Shown here: positions 6,789-12,725 of the stretch, piece after piece | Layout: every line of letters begins with the position of its first letter | Position numbering within the stretch: position 1 is the stretch's first letter | Assembly: GCA_043818215.1 (NCBI GenBank) | Contig: JBDRGC010000165.1 | Span: 1-13,899, forward strand | Direction of reading: 5' to 3' | DNA: 13,899 nt | Source: JBDRGC01 sp043818215 | GTDB taxonomy: Bacteria > Chloroflexota > Anaerolineae > Anaerolineales > UBA11858 | The notes under the pieces: generated by a model | Database searches by the model: none | What the model was told of the DNA's origin: nothing | The model's input: the letters and a program-made list of their open reading frames with translations, nothing else | Made by a program: the position numbers and the translations under genes

Positions 6789-7413
6789 ATAAAGGCTATG
6801 GAAGAACACAAACATCGACTGGTAATAATAGCCGCTGGATACTCATATGAAATGGACACCTTTGTATCCAGCGACCCAGGCCTCAGATCACGATTCGCTC
6901 ACACCATCACTTTTAGCGATTTCTCTGATGCGGAACTGACATAAATAATTTGTTTGCTTGCCGAAAGAGAACACTATCAAATAAGTGATGATACACAGTC
7001 CGCCATGTTGAAATTGATTCGCGAATTCAAAGAATTTCAAAAAATCAATTCGGAAATGCCAGGACAATGATCCAGTTTTCGAATAAACGAAAGGAAACCT
7101 GGCCAATAGATTGTTATAGATAGTAAGATAATGTTTTTGACTCTGCTTACCCAAATGTCATTGCGAGGAACGTTCTGTGTGACGAAGCAATCTCCCCCAA
7201 GGTGAGCAGGAGATTGCTCACCTGCACTGCACCAAACGCAGTGCGGTGCAAGTGTCAGCGGTAAAGCTGCTTCGCAATGACACGCTGAGTCAATATTTTT
7301 TCTGAAAGTCTATATCCATGAATACGGAAAATGAATTTTGCAAAAAACAACTTAGTTCAATCACCGCCAATGATGTCCCCCAATTAGCTATTCCGGTGGA
7401 AATGGATCAATAA
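6786..7413 (+). pseudogene. Decayed C-terminal part of a CbxX/CfqX-type AAA+ ATPase gene
   Basis: The plus-strand frame from 6786 reads IKAMEEHKHRLVIIAAGY, then YEMDTFVSSDPGLRSRF: the sensor-1 strand and the conserved N/DPGLRSRF arginine-finger segment of CbxX/CbbX/SpoVK-like AAA+ proteins. It continues ITFSDFSDAELT to an in-frame TAA (6942-6944), resumes in the same frame (LLAEREHYQISDD) to TGA 7068, and a shifted frame at 7049-7123 gives FGNARTM, the next conserved block of the family. A palindromic element occupies 7137-7293. Beyond it, 7318-7413 encodes KQLSSITANDVPQL, which resembles the family's C-terminus. The Walker A half is absent. Two stops, a frameshift, a lost 5' half and an insertion make this a pseudogene. 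The C-terminal piece beyond the insertion is the least certain part. Confidence 0.72.
7137..7293. repeat. Palindromic element (tgtcattgcga family) inserted in the AAA+ remnant
   Basis: Inner boundary arms tgtcattgcga (7156-7166) and tcgcaatgaca (7272-7282) are perfectly complementary; an outer pair ttgactc (7137-7143) and gagtcaa (7287-7293) lies beyond them. Two hairpins are enclosed: 7201-7222 (ggtgagca/tgctcacc) and 7224-7244 (gcactgc/gcagtgc). Elements beginning 'gtcattgcgag' and ending 'cgcaatgac' are a recurrent palindromic repeat in many bacterial genomes. Confidence 0.8.
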
Positions 7414-7495
7414 TCAAATTCGGCTAATCCATCAAAACCTGACACGGGTCCATATTCCCCAAGTCAGAAGATCACACGTGCCCCCCCAATAATCA

Positions 7496-8545
7496 TCAAT
7501 ATGGTATCCGTTGTTCCATAGCTCTTTCTAATACCGCGCAGGCATTCGTATACCACTTAACTCTATCCTTTTTATTTTCCGTATTGGCTCTCTCCAACAG
7601 TGAGCTGAAATCGTCTATGCTTTTACGCCAATTATTCAATGCCTCACTTCTTTTTGATTCGTTTTTCCATTGGATAATTCCCAACATCCAACGAGCAACA
7701 GCAACCCTATGAGTATAAGGGAAAAATATATTTACCGCTTGTATTACACGTATCTCTGCTGCTTCATGATTTTGCATCTGGTGTAAAGCCAGACCACACG
7801 CCAATTCAATCTCAGCTTTCTCCCATCTACTGCTTCTCTTGTTGACGATTTCTGTCAGATTTTGGATATCCAGATATGCTTGACCATATTTCTCATCTCT
7901 AATATTCATAATCATCGCATCCCGCCACTGTATCAACTCACTGGAAAGGTAACTTGTTTCAGGCTCTTTTGGAATCTCCGGTTTACCCCGGAGATTCCCA
8001 AAAAGCCCTGTTTTTGAAAAGATTAGCCAGGTATAAGTCTCCTCTGCTGTTCCTGCCAAACTAACTTTCATTTCTTCTTCGCGTTCCTTGTACCATTGGG
8101 CCATTTCATCATAAGGCCCGCCCTTTTCTTCCTCAGCAATTTCATTCACGATCTCAGTAGCGTTTTTCCAGTCCCAGTGGGCAGCATAATGAGTAACCAT
8201 CTTCCATTCCACTATACCGAGTAGCCATAAAGTGACAAATAACCGGTGACGACCACTTCTCTCGAAACCGAGATAAATATCTTTGGCCTCGTTAAGATAT
8301 TTTCTTGCCTCGGTAAAGCGATCCCTTTTGAAAAAATATTCTGAACACAATACCAGCACTTCGGGATAAATCAAAGGGTCACTTTTTGATCTCCCCACTT
8401 GAATAACATCATTTATTAAATCATCCCTCTGACTTTCCGATATCGTTGTGTCTGATATTTGCGTGAACAATGCCCTACACTCATCATCTAAGTGAGATCT
8501 GTCATACTCATTTAGCCAACCTATGACCTGGCCCCAATCTCTCAT
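7496..8545 (-). CDS. TPR-like helical repeat protein of unknown function
   Basis: 349 residues, no signal peptide and no membrane span, so probably cytoplasmic. It contains an internal duplication: residues about 70-160 and 250-343 each hold a TPR-like helix pair (FTEARKYLNEA; HEAAEIRVIQA), then a W-x-LGI-x-x-WK block (LWLLGIVEWK 106-115; RWMLGIIQWK 285-294), then a WY near the repeat end (151-152 and 331-332). This suggests a solenoid used for protein-protein contacts. The start codon overlaps the stop of the upstream gene by ATGA (8542-8545) and has GGGAGGT (8557-8551) 5 nt before it, so the two proteins are probably made together and may interact. Base composition is lower in GC than the flanking plus-strand genes. 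No enzymatic motif recognised. Confidence 0.8.
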   Translation of the reverse strand: MRDWGQVIGWLNEYDRSHLDDECRALFTQISDTTISESQRDDLINDVIQVGRSKSDPLIYPEVLVLCSEYFFKRDRFTEARKYLNEAKDIYLGFERSGRHRLFVTLWLLGIVEWKMVTHYAAHWDWKNATEIVNEIAEEEKGGPYDEMAQWYKEREEEMKVSLAGTAEETYTWLIFSKTGLFGNLRGKPEIPKEPETSYLSSELIQWRDAMIMNIRDEKYGQAYLDIQNLTEIVNKRSSRWEKAEIELACGLALHQMQNHEAAEIRVIQAVNIFFPYTHRVAVARWMLGIIQWKNESKRSEALNNWRKSIDDFSSLLERANTENKKDRVKWYTNACAVLERAMEQRIPY

Positions 8546-9291
8546 GATCCACCTCCCGGAAGCTGCTCCTGAATATCCTTTCCCATTGCGTCTAACAACT
8601 GCGCTAATCGGAATAAAAATATCTTCTGTACACTTTCTCTATCGTCCCCAGCGACATTTAAATCCTGCAATACATCAGAAATCGCCCTTAACGTCTCTAC
8701 CTGAGCATCTGCACGACCCTGTTCTCGATACGCTTCTTTGATTGCTTCGCTATCAACCCGAACTACCTCAGCCTCCCCTTTCCATCCCGCCTGCCAGGTG
8801 CTAACACGCTGATCAGCAATAATCGCATCTTCGATTTCGAAATGTCCAATCCCACACCATAATAATTGAGCGCCTACGTTTTTGAACCGTGCTCGAAACC
8901 CAAGGGTTTGATATGCCTCTAGAATATCAGCGCGAGGGTCTGCGTCTGCTTGTCTCGGAGCAGTGATCTCATCCAATTGTTTCTCACGAATGGTATTTTG
9001 TAGATCATTCCTAAAGAAAATTTCCATTATTTCTTTGGCAAATGGCGTTTTTGCCAATGATTTTCCATTAGACGGGGCTTCATCTTGAGATGGAGTTTCA
9101 GCCTGTTGGGATTCCACCCCCGATGTATCCCTAAGTCGCCCACGAAGCGAACCTACAAATTGAGGCACTGTGCGCACTTTCGGCCAGAACGCGCAAAAAA
9201 ACGACACCAGGAACACGGCAGATACCACGCCCCGCCAAAATCCTGCGCTCACATAAAAAGACTCTTCTCCAAAAATCCCTCGCTCAAGCAT
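8542..9291 (-). CDS. Membrane-anchored protein resembling the C-terminal part of SPFH/band 7 proteins
   Basis: 249 residues. One membrane span at about 18-36, a low-complexity polar linker (55-85), then a soluble region. Residues about 130-200 (LLWCGIGHFEIED, QRVSTWQAGWKGEAEVVRVDSEA, REQGRADAQVETLRAI) resemble the end of the SPFH/band 7 domain and the start of its helical tail, known in membrane-microdomain scaffolds. The N-terminal two thirds of a normal SPFH domain are missing, so this is either a compact relative or an N-terminally truncated one. I prefer the ATG at 9291: the strong promoter overlaps the GTG at 9312 and would place the transcript start at 9291 itself, implying a leaderless mRNA. 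It is translationally coupled to the TPR-like gene. SPFH assignment is tentative; existence of the gene is firmer. Confidence 0.72.
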   Translation of the reverse strand: MLERGIFGEESFYVSAGFWRGVVSAVFLVSFFCAFWPKVRTVPQFVGSLRGRLRDTSGVESQQAETPSQDEAPSNGKSLAKTPFAKEIMEIFFRNDLQNTIREKQLDEITAPRQADADPRADILEAYQTLGFRARFKNVGAQLLWCGIGHFEIEDAIIADQRVSTWQAGWKGEAEVVRVDSEAIKEAYREQGRADAQVETLRAISDVLQDLNVAGDDRESVQKIFLFRLAQLLDAMGKDIQEQLPGGGS

Positions 9292-9297
9292 AAAAAG

Positions 9298-9327
9298 AGT
9301 ATATACTTGCACAATTCAATTTGTCAA
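9298..9327 (-). promoter_or_regulatory. Strong promoter for the SPFH-like/TPR pair, apparently leaderless
   Basis: Perfect TTGACA (9327-9322) and TATACT (9303-9298) with an 18-bp spacer on the minus strand. The expected initiation point, 6-8 nt past the -10 box, coincides with the A of ATG 9291. No Shine-Dalgarno sequence fits between. Confidence 0.75.
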
Positions 9328-9439
9328 GTACAATTGATGTCCTGAAATGGCGGCTGACAGATAATGGCCAAAATCGAGCAATTGGAGATTGTTTCATGTC
9401 GCTGTACGCGCCTCCGGCATTGCATCATCGCAGAGGGTC

Positions 9440-9467
9440 GGTCAGTGGTCGGCGGTCGGTGGTCATT
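9440..9467. repeat. Short heptamer array (ggtcggt)n
   Basis: Four 7-bp units in register (ggtcagt, ggtcggc, ggtcggt, ggtcatt) in the 9313-9525 gap. The motif is the reverse complement of the ccgacca-like type and is related to the arrays at 12439 and 13447. Confidence 0.75.
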
Positions 9468-9525
9468 TCAAGACATCAAGTATTAGTTCCGCGATACTCC
9501 CATTCCACACATATTGGAGGCATTC

Positions 9526-10752
9526 ATGTCCAACTTTCCCGGTAAAGGAAAAGTAGCTGTACTGAAAACATCCCCCGAAACCGTCCTCGACGACATCGAG
9601 CGATTGATGAAACTGGCCGAGTTCCAAGCTGCCCTGCCTAAAGGCAATCAAACCGGCCTCAAAATCAACATCTCCTGGCAGACATGGTATCCGGCCTGCT
9701 CTACCACCCCCTGGCAGCTCGAGGGAGTCATCAAAACCCTGCAACACGCTGGCTACGATGACATCGTTGGCGTCCATAACGACACCGTGGTCGTCGACAC
9801 AGCCGACGGCGAGCGCAACAACAAACACCGTTTCGTCACCGACGCCAACGATGTTCCCTGCATCTACCTCTACGAGCAGGATTTCGAATGGGTCGAGTAC
9901 CACCCCAAATCCCGCCCGTTTCTGGTACTCGACAAAGTATACCCCGAAGGCGTATTCATTCCCAAAGCCCTCATCGGCATGAACATCATCCAGCTCCCCA
10001 CTGTCAAAACCCACGTTTTCACCACCATCACGGGAGCCATGAAAAACGCCTTCGGCGGGCTGCTCCACCGCCACCGCCACTGGACTCACGGCGTCATCCA
10101 CGATACTTTGGTGGATTTGCTGACCATCCAGCAGGAAATTCACCCCGGTCTTTTCGCGGTTATGGATGGGACTTTTGCGGGGGACGGTCCCGGCCCGAGG
10201 GCCATGCGCTGGCATGAGAAGGACATCCTTCTAGCCTCGGCGGATCAGGTCGCCATTGATGCGGTTTCTGCCAAATTGCAAGGATTCGACCCCCTGAACC
10301 TGCGCTTCATCCGCCTGGCCCACGAGATGGACCTCGGCGTTGGGGATCCCCGCCAAATCGAAATTGTGGGCTACGACATTGAGCAAGAACCCGATTGGCA
10401 CTTCGTCCAGGAAGATACCTTCGCCAGCCGCGGCCAAAAGGCTATCTACCACGGTTGGCTGAACTTCGTCGAAAAGCCGCTCCTGCGCAGCCCAATCGTG
10501 CCCTGGGCATACTTCGCCAGCAATTTCTACCACAACGTCTACTGGTACCCCCTCGTAGGCCGCCAACGTGTGGAATCAGCCCTGGAAACCAAGTGGGGAC
10601 AGATGTTCAAAAATTACGGCGATGGCAAAGTGGTATTACCCGGCGTGGAACCCAAGACCATCAAGCAAGCCGTGGTGGGACTGACGTTGCTAACCGCCGC
10701 CGCGGCAGGGCTTGGTTACTTGCTGACCAGGCGGCCAGGGAGCAGGGATTAG
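9526..10752 (+). CDS. DUF362 family protein with a C-terminal membrane anchor
   Basis: 408 residues. The hallmark of the family, LPTVKTHVFTTITGAMKNAFG, is present in the middle (about residues 158-178), followed by the H-x(n)-H region and LVDLLTI. The family's biochemical activity is not established; some members carry ferredoxin-type clusters, but no Cys-rich motif is present here. The last 27 residues start with a hydrophobic stretch (AVVGLTLLTAAAAGLGYLL, about 382-400) ending in RR, consistent with a C-terminal membrane anchor with a short tail. GGAGG (9515-9519) lies 6 nt before ATG 9526, which fixes the start; the TTG at 9514 overlaps the Shine-Dalgarno. The final codons (about GSRD) and the stop at 10750-10752 lie in a heptamer array. 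Confidence 0.88.
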   Translation: MSNFPGKGKVAVLKTSPETVLDDIERLMKLAEFQAALPKGNQTGLKINISWQTWYPACSTTPWQLEGVIKTLQHAGYDDIVGVHNDTVVVDTADGERNNKHRFVTDANDVPCIYLYEQDFEWVEYHPKSRPFLVLDKVYPEGVFIPKALIGMNIIQLPTVKTHVFTTITGAMKNAFGGLLHRHRHWTHGVIHDTLVDLLTIQQEIHPGLFAVMDGTFAGDGPGPRAMRWHEKDILLASADQVAIDAVSAKLQGFDPLNLRFIRLAHEMDLGVGDPRQIEIVGYDIEQEPDWHFVQEDTFASRGQKAIYHGWLNFVEKPLLRSPIVPWAYFASNFYHNVYWYPLVGRQRVESALETKWGQMFKNYGDGKVVLPGVEPKTIKQAVVGLTLLTAAAAGLGYLLTRRPGSRD

Positions 10753-10813
10753 GGACTAGGAATCAGAGATCAGGGGCTAGGGACTAGTTGACAGTGACTA
10801 GGAATCAGGAACT
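10737..10813. repeat. Heptamer tandem array (agggact)n
   Basis: Eleven 7-bp units in strict register over 77 bp, each starting ag (agggagc, agggatt, agggact, aggaatc, agagatc and variants). The first two units are coding: they give the last residues and the stop of the DUF362 gene. Confidence 0.9.
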
Positions 10814-10821
10814 CTGATACC

Positions 10822-10895
10822 TTGCCCCTTGCCTCCTTGCCTCCTTGCCCCTTGCCCCTTGCCCCTTGCCCCTTGCCCCTTGCCCCCTTGCTCCC
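10822..10895. repeat. Mixed 7/8-bp tandem array (ttgcccc)n
   Basis: Ten units: six of 7 bp (ttgcccc) and four of 8 bp (ttgcctcc, ttgccccc, ttgctccc). It is followed by a C-rich stretch that runs up to the moaC promoter. This is the only array in the window where 7- and 8-bp units are interleaved. Confidence 0.88.
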
Positions 10896-10936
10896 CCGCT
10901 CCCCCGCCCCCGTCCCCCACCCCCCCTCACATCGGG

Positions 10937-10942
10937 TATAAT
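10937..10942 (+). promoter_or_regulatory. TATAAT -10 box 7 bp ahead of the moaC start
   Basis: A perfect TATAAT ends 7 bp before the ATG at 10950, so transcription would begin at or next to the start codon (leaderless). The -35 area is C-rich and shows no TTGACA-like hexamer. Confidence 0.6.
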
Positions 10943-10949
10943 CTTCCCC

Positions 10950-11474
10950 ATGTCTGAATCCAAGCTCTCCCACATCGACGAAAAAGGCCGCGCCCGCATG
11001 GTGGATGTTGGTTACAAACCGGTCACCGAGCGGGTGGCTGTTGCCAAAGGCGAAGTACACATGCGCCCGGAAACCCTGCGCTTGATCCAGGCTGGCGCGC
11101 TGAAAAAGGGCGACGTGCTCACCGTGGCGCAACTGGCCGGGGTCATGGCTGCCAAGCGCACCGCTGAACTTATCCCGCTTTGCCACCCCTTGCCCTTGAA
11201 TCAAATCCTTGTGGAAGTAGAACCCAACCCCGGACTCCCCGGCGTGGAAATTACGGCCACTGTGCGCACCAGCGCCAAAACCGGCGTGGAAATGGAAGCC
11301 CTGACCGCAGTGTCCGTGGCAGCCCTCACGATTTACGATATGGTCAAAGCCGTCGAAAAAACCATGCGTATCACCAATATCCGGTTGGTCGAAAAACGCG
11401 GCGGGCAGAGCGGTGACGTGATCAACGAGTCAGCGAGTCAGCGAGTCAATGAGTCAGCGAATCGCGGTGGATAA
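10950..11474 (+). CDS. moaC: Cyclic pyranopterin monophosphate synthase MoaC
   Basis: 174 residues. With MoaA, MoaC converts GTP-derived 3',8-cH2GTP to cPMP, the first pathway intermediate of molybdenum cofactor. The conserved blocks are in order: LSHIDEKGRARMVDV (6-20), LKKGDV (51-56), LIPLCHPLPL (74-83), TGVEMEALTAVSVAALTIYD (111-130), LVEKRGGQSGD (146-156). Counterparts of E. coli Lys51, His77, Asp128 and Lys131 are Lys53, His79, Asp130 and Lys133, all present. The family normally ends shortly after GGxSGD; here about 18 more residues (NESASQRVNESANRGG) come from an 8-bp tandem array. ATG 10950 is taken as start, since the coding signal begins there and upstream sequence is only a C-rich repeat. 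moaA is not in the window. Confidence 0.95.
   Translation: MSESKLSHIDEKGRARMVDVGYKPVTERVAVAKGEVHMRPETLRLIQAGALKKGDVLTVAQLAGVMAAKRTAELIPLCHPLPLNQILVEVEPNPGLPGVEITATVRTSAKTGVEMEALTAVSVAALTIYDMVKAVEKTMRITNIRLVEKRGGQSGDVINESASQRVNESANRGG
11427..11466. repeat. Octamer tandem array (gagtcagc)n inside the moaC 3' end
   Basis: Five 8-bp units in register (gagtcagc, gagtcagc, gagtcaat, gagtcagc, gaatcgcg), wholly inside the reading frame of moaC. They encode its dispensable-looking tail. The related motif gctgactc (its reverse complement) forms the octamer array at 13548-13651. Confidence 0.88.
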
Positions 11475-11489
11475 CTCATTCTGTGGAGA

Positions 11490-11618
11490 ATAGAACGCGG
11501 ATAACACGGATTTAGCGGATTTACGCGGATTTATAATTAATATTAAAAATCCGCGTAAATCCCCCCGATCCGCGTTACACTTGCACCTGCGGTGAAAGTG
11601 CAGGTGTCCGCGTTCTAT
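11490..11618. repeat. Palindromic element with two inner hairpins between moaC and moaD
   Basis: Outer arms atagaacgcgga (11490-11501) and tccgcgttctat (11607-11618) are perfectly complementary. A 16-bp perfect inner hairpin (11517-11532 with 11547-11562) belongs to the cacggatt/cgcggatt family, and a second small hairpin follows at about 11585-11606 (cacctgc/gcaggtg). Confidence 0.82.
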
Positions 11619-11650
11619 CCTACCCGTGGTTGAGTAGTTACTAAACAACT

Positions 11651-11899
11651 ATGAACCGAATCACTATTTTGTTTTTTGCAACCATTCGCGATCATATCGG
11701 TGAGCGCAAAATCTCACTGGACGTACCCGATAATCTCTGCGTGCGTGATCTGAAATCCATGCTGGCAGAACGCTACCCCAACGCGGCCCCAACCCTCGGC
11801 GTGACACTGGTCTCGATCAACCGCGAGTACGCCGTTGACGAAGACCTGATCCCCGCCGGGGCAGAGGTGGCCATGTTTCCGCATGTCAGCGGGGGCTGA
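11651..11899 (+). CDS. moaD: Molybdopterin synthase sulfur carrier subunit MoaD
   Basis: 82 residues with a ubiquitin-like fold expected. The C-terminus FPHVSGG carries the essential Gly-Gly that is adenylated by MoeB-type enzymes and thiocarboxylated before sulfur transfer to cPMP inside the MoaD/MoaE complex. The N-terminal strand MNRITILFFATIRD and the region TLVSINREYA are typical. No Shine-Dalgarno sequence precedes ATG 11651; a palindromic element ends 32 bp upstream. It lies between moaC and moaE on the same strand, fitting a molybdenum cofactor operon stretched by repeats. Confidence 0.93.
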   Translation: MNRITILFFATIRDHIGERKISLDVPDNLCVRDLKSMLAERYPNAAPTLGVTLVSINREYAVDEDLIPAGAEVAMFPHVSGG

Positions 11900-11902
11900 T
11901 CC

Positions 11903-11988
11903 AGTGTTCAGTGTTCAGTATTCAGTAATCTGTGCGATGATCGAATACTGAAAACTGCCGACTGAACACTGAAAACTGAAAACTGATG
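11903..11988. repeat. Pair of inverted heptamer arrays between moaD and moaE
   Basis: Four units of agtgttc type (11903-11930) and six units of actgaaa/actgaac type (11947-11988) are near reverse complements (gttcagt versus actgaac), separated by 16 bp. They could form a hairpin across the moaD-moaE junction. The last unit, actgatg, contains the moaE start codon. Confidence 0.85.
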
Positions 11989-12459
11989 ACTAACTTCCCA
12001 ACCATCATCTCCATCACCAAAGACGAGTTAGACCTGAACGACCTCCTCGCTCAAATCACCTTGCCATCCACCGGCGCGGCATGCTTCTTTACCGGCATGG
12101 TGCGCGGCGAAACCAACAGGGACGGCCTGCCCCCTAAGACCGAATTCTTAGAGTACGAAGCCTACATCCCCATGGCGGAGGCCCAAATGCGCCAAATCGC
12201 TGACGAGATACGCGAGCGATGGCCCACCGTGAAGGGTGTTGCCATCGTGCAGCGCATTGGACGCTTGTATCCGCAGACGCCCACAGTGGCGATTGCCTGC
12301 ACCGCCGCCCACCGCGACACCGGCGTGTTCGAAGCTGCCCGCTACGGCATCGACCGCCTGAAAGAGATCGTGCCCATCTGGAAGAAAGAAGTCGGCGCAG
12401 ATGGTGAAGCCTGGGTCGAGGGCGAGCATCTCAGCCGACCGATGACCGATGACCGATGA
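11986..12459 (+). CDS. moaE: Molybdopterin synthase catalytic subunit MoaE
   Basis: 157 residues. MoaE dimers with two MoaD convert cPMP to molybdopterin. Visible motifs: FFTGMVRGET (34-43, with Arg40 matching E. coli Arg39), LEYEAYIPMAE (55-65), IQRIG-like VQRIGRL (88-94), CTAAHRDT (105-112, His109-Arg110) and LKEIVPIWKKE (125-135), whose Lys126 and Lys133 align with the catalytic Lys119 and Lys126 of the E. coli enzyme. The active site is intact. The last residues (about SRPMTDDR) lie partly in a ccgatga heptamer array that also supplies the stop. The start codon is inside another array and no Shine-Dalgarno is present, so initiation may depend on coupling or on a leaderless transcript. Confidence 0.94.
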   Translation: MTNFPTIISITKDELDLNDLLAQITLPSTGAACFFTGMVRGETNRDGLPPKTEFLEYEAYIPMAEAQMRQIADEIRERWPTVKGVAIVQRIGRLYPQTPTVAIACTAAHRDTGVFEAARYGIDRLKEIVPIWKKEVGADGEAWVEGEHLSRPMTDDR

Positions 12460-12466
12460 CCGCCGA
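12439..12466. repeat. Heptamer array (ccgatga)n at the moaE 3' end
   Basis: Four units in register (ccgatga three times, then ccgccga). Three are coding and one provides the moaE stop (TGA 12457-12459). Same motif as the array at 13447-13544. Confidence 0.88.
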
Positions 12467-12467
12467 C

Positions 12468-12530
12468 CGCCCCCCTACCCCCCCCCAACTTTGGGGAGAT
12501 GACTCCCCCAGGATTGGGGGCCGGGGGGCG
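12468..12530. repeat. G/C-rich nested hairpin after moaE
   Basis: C-rich left side (12468-12488) pairs imperfectly with ttgggggccggggggcg (12514-12530). A small hairpin ggggag/ctcccc (12493-12498 with 12503-12508) lies inside. It may slow or end transcription after moaE, but no T run follows, so it is not a classical terminator. Confidence 0.6.
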
Positions 12531-12562
12531 TTCCCCTCGTTTTCGAGATGATACATTTAGCG

Positions 12563-12568
12563 TATAAT
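12563..12568 (+). promoter_or_regulatory. TATAAT -10 box, possible rnc promoter
   Basis: A perfect TATAAT. The -35 position (about 12540-12545, ttttcg) is weak. Transcription would start near 12575 and give an rnc leader of about 150 nt that includes the hairpin at 12660-12703. No gene or convincing leader peptide is seen in 12531-12725. Confidence 0.5.
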
Positions 12569-12659
12569 ATTCCCCTTCTCCCATCAAGACAATTGGTGAA
12601 CTTTGTCTGCCTTGTCTACCCTGCTACCCTACCTGTATACTTTCACATACGGAACTAAT

Positions 12660-12703
12660 GGCCCGTGAGACACTCGACCCCGCGTGTGGGGTGTCTCACG
12701 GCC
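12660..12703 (+). promoter_or_regulatory. Stable hairpin in the rnc leader
   Basis: gtgagacac (12665-12673) pairs perfectly with gtgtctcac (12691-12699). The stem extends outward as ggcc/ggcc with one bulged C, and inward with a ccc/ggg pairing. It ends 12 nt before the AGGAGGT Shine-Dalgarno of rnc, a position suited to control of that gene. Confidence 0.65.
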
Positions 12704-12725
12704 CCTGAGTTCCCAGGAGGTCACA

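Noticed and set aside
6888..7154. 88-residue minus-strand open frame
   Set aside because: The plus strand here carries the AAA+ ATPase remnant with recognisable conserved motifs; the minus-strand frame has no motif, no promoter and ends in the palindromic element border.
7156..7282. Small RNA or tRNA-like gene suggested by the cloverleaf fold
   Set aside because: No anticodon arm, CCA end or T-loop consensus, and the termini match a dispersed palindromic repeat family.
10845..10949. N-terminal extension of MoaC through the C-rich array
   Set aside because: It would encode a Pro/Leu-rich repeat translation; family similarity begins at ATG 10950, preceded by a TATAAT box.
12594..12656. Possible 20-codon leader peptide (GTG start) ahead of rnc
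   Set aside because: No Shine-Dalgarno sequence, no codon run typical of attenuation, and a frame of this length is expected by chance.
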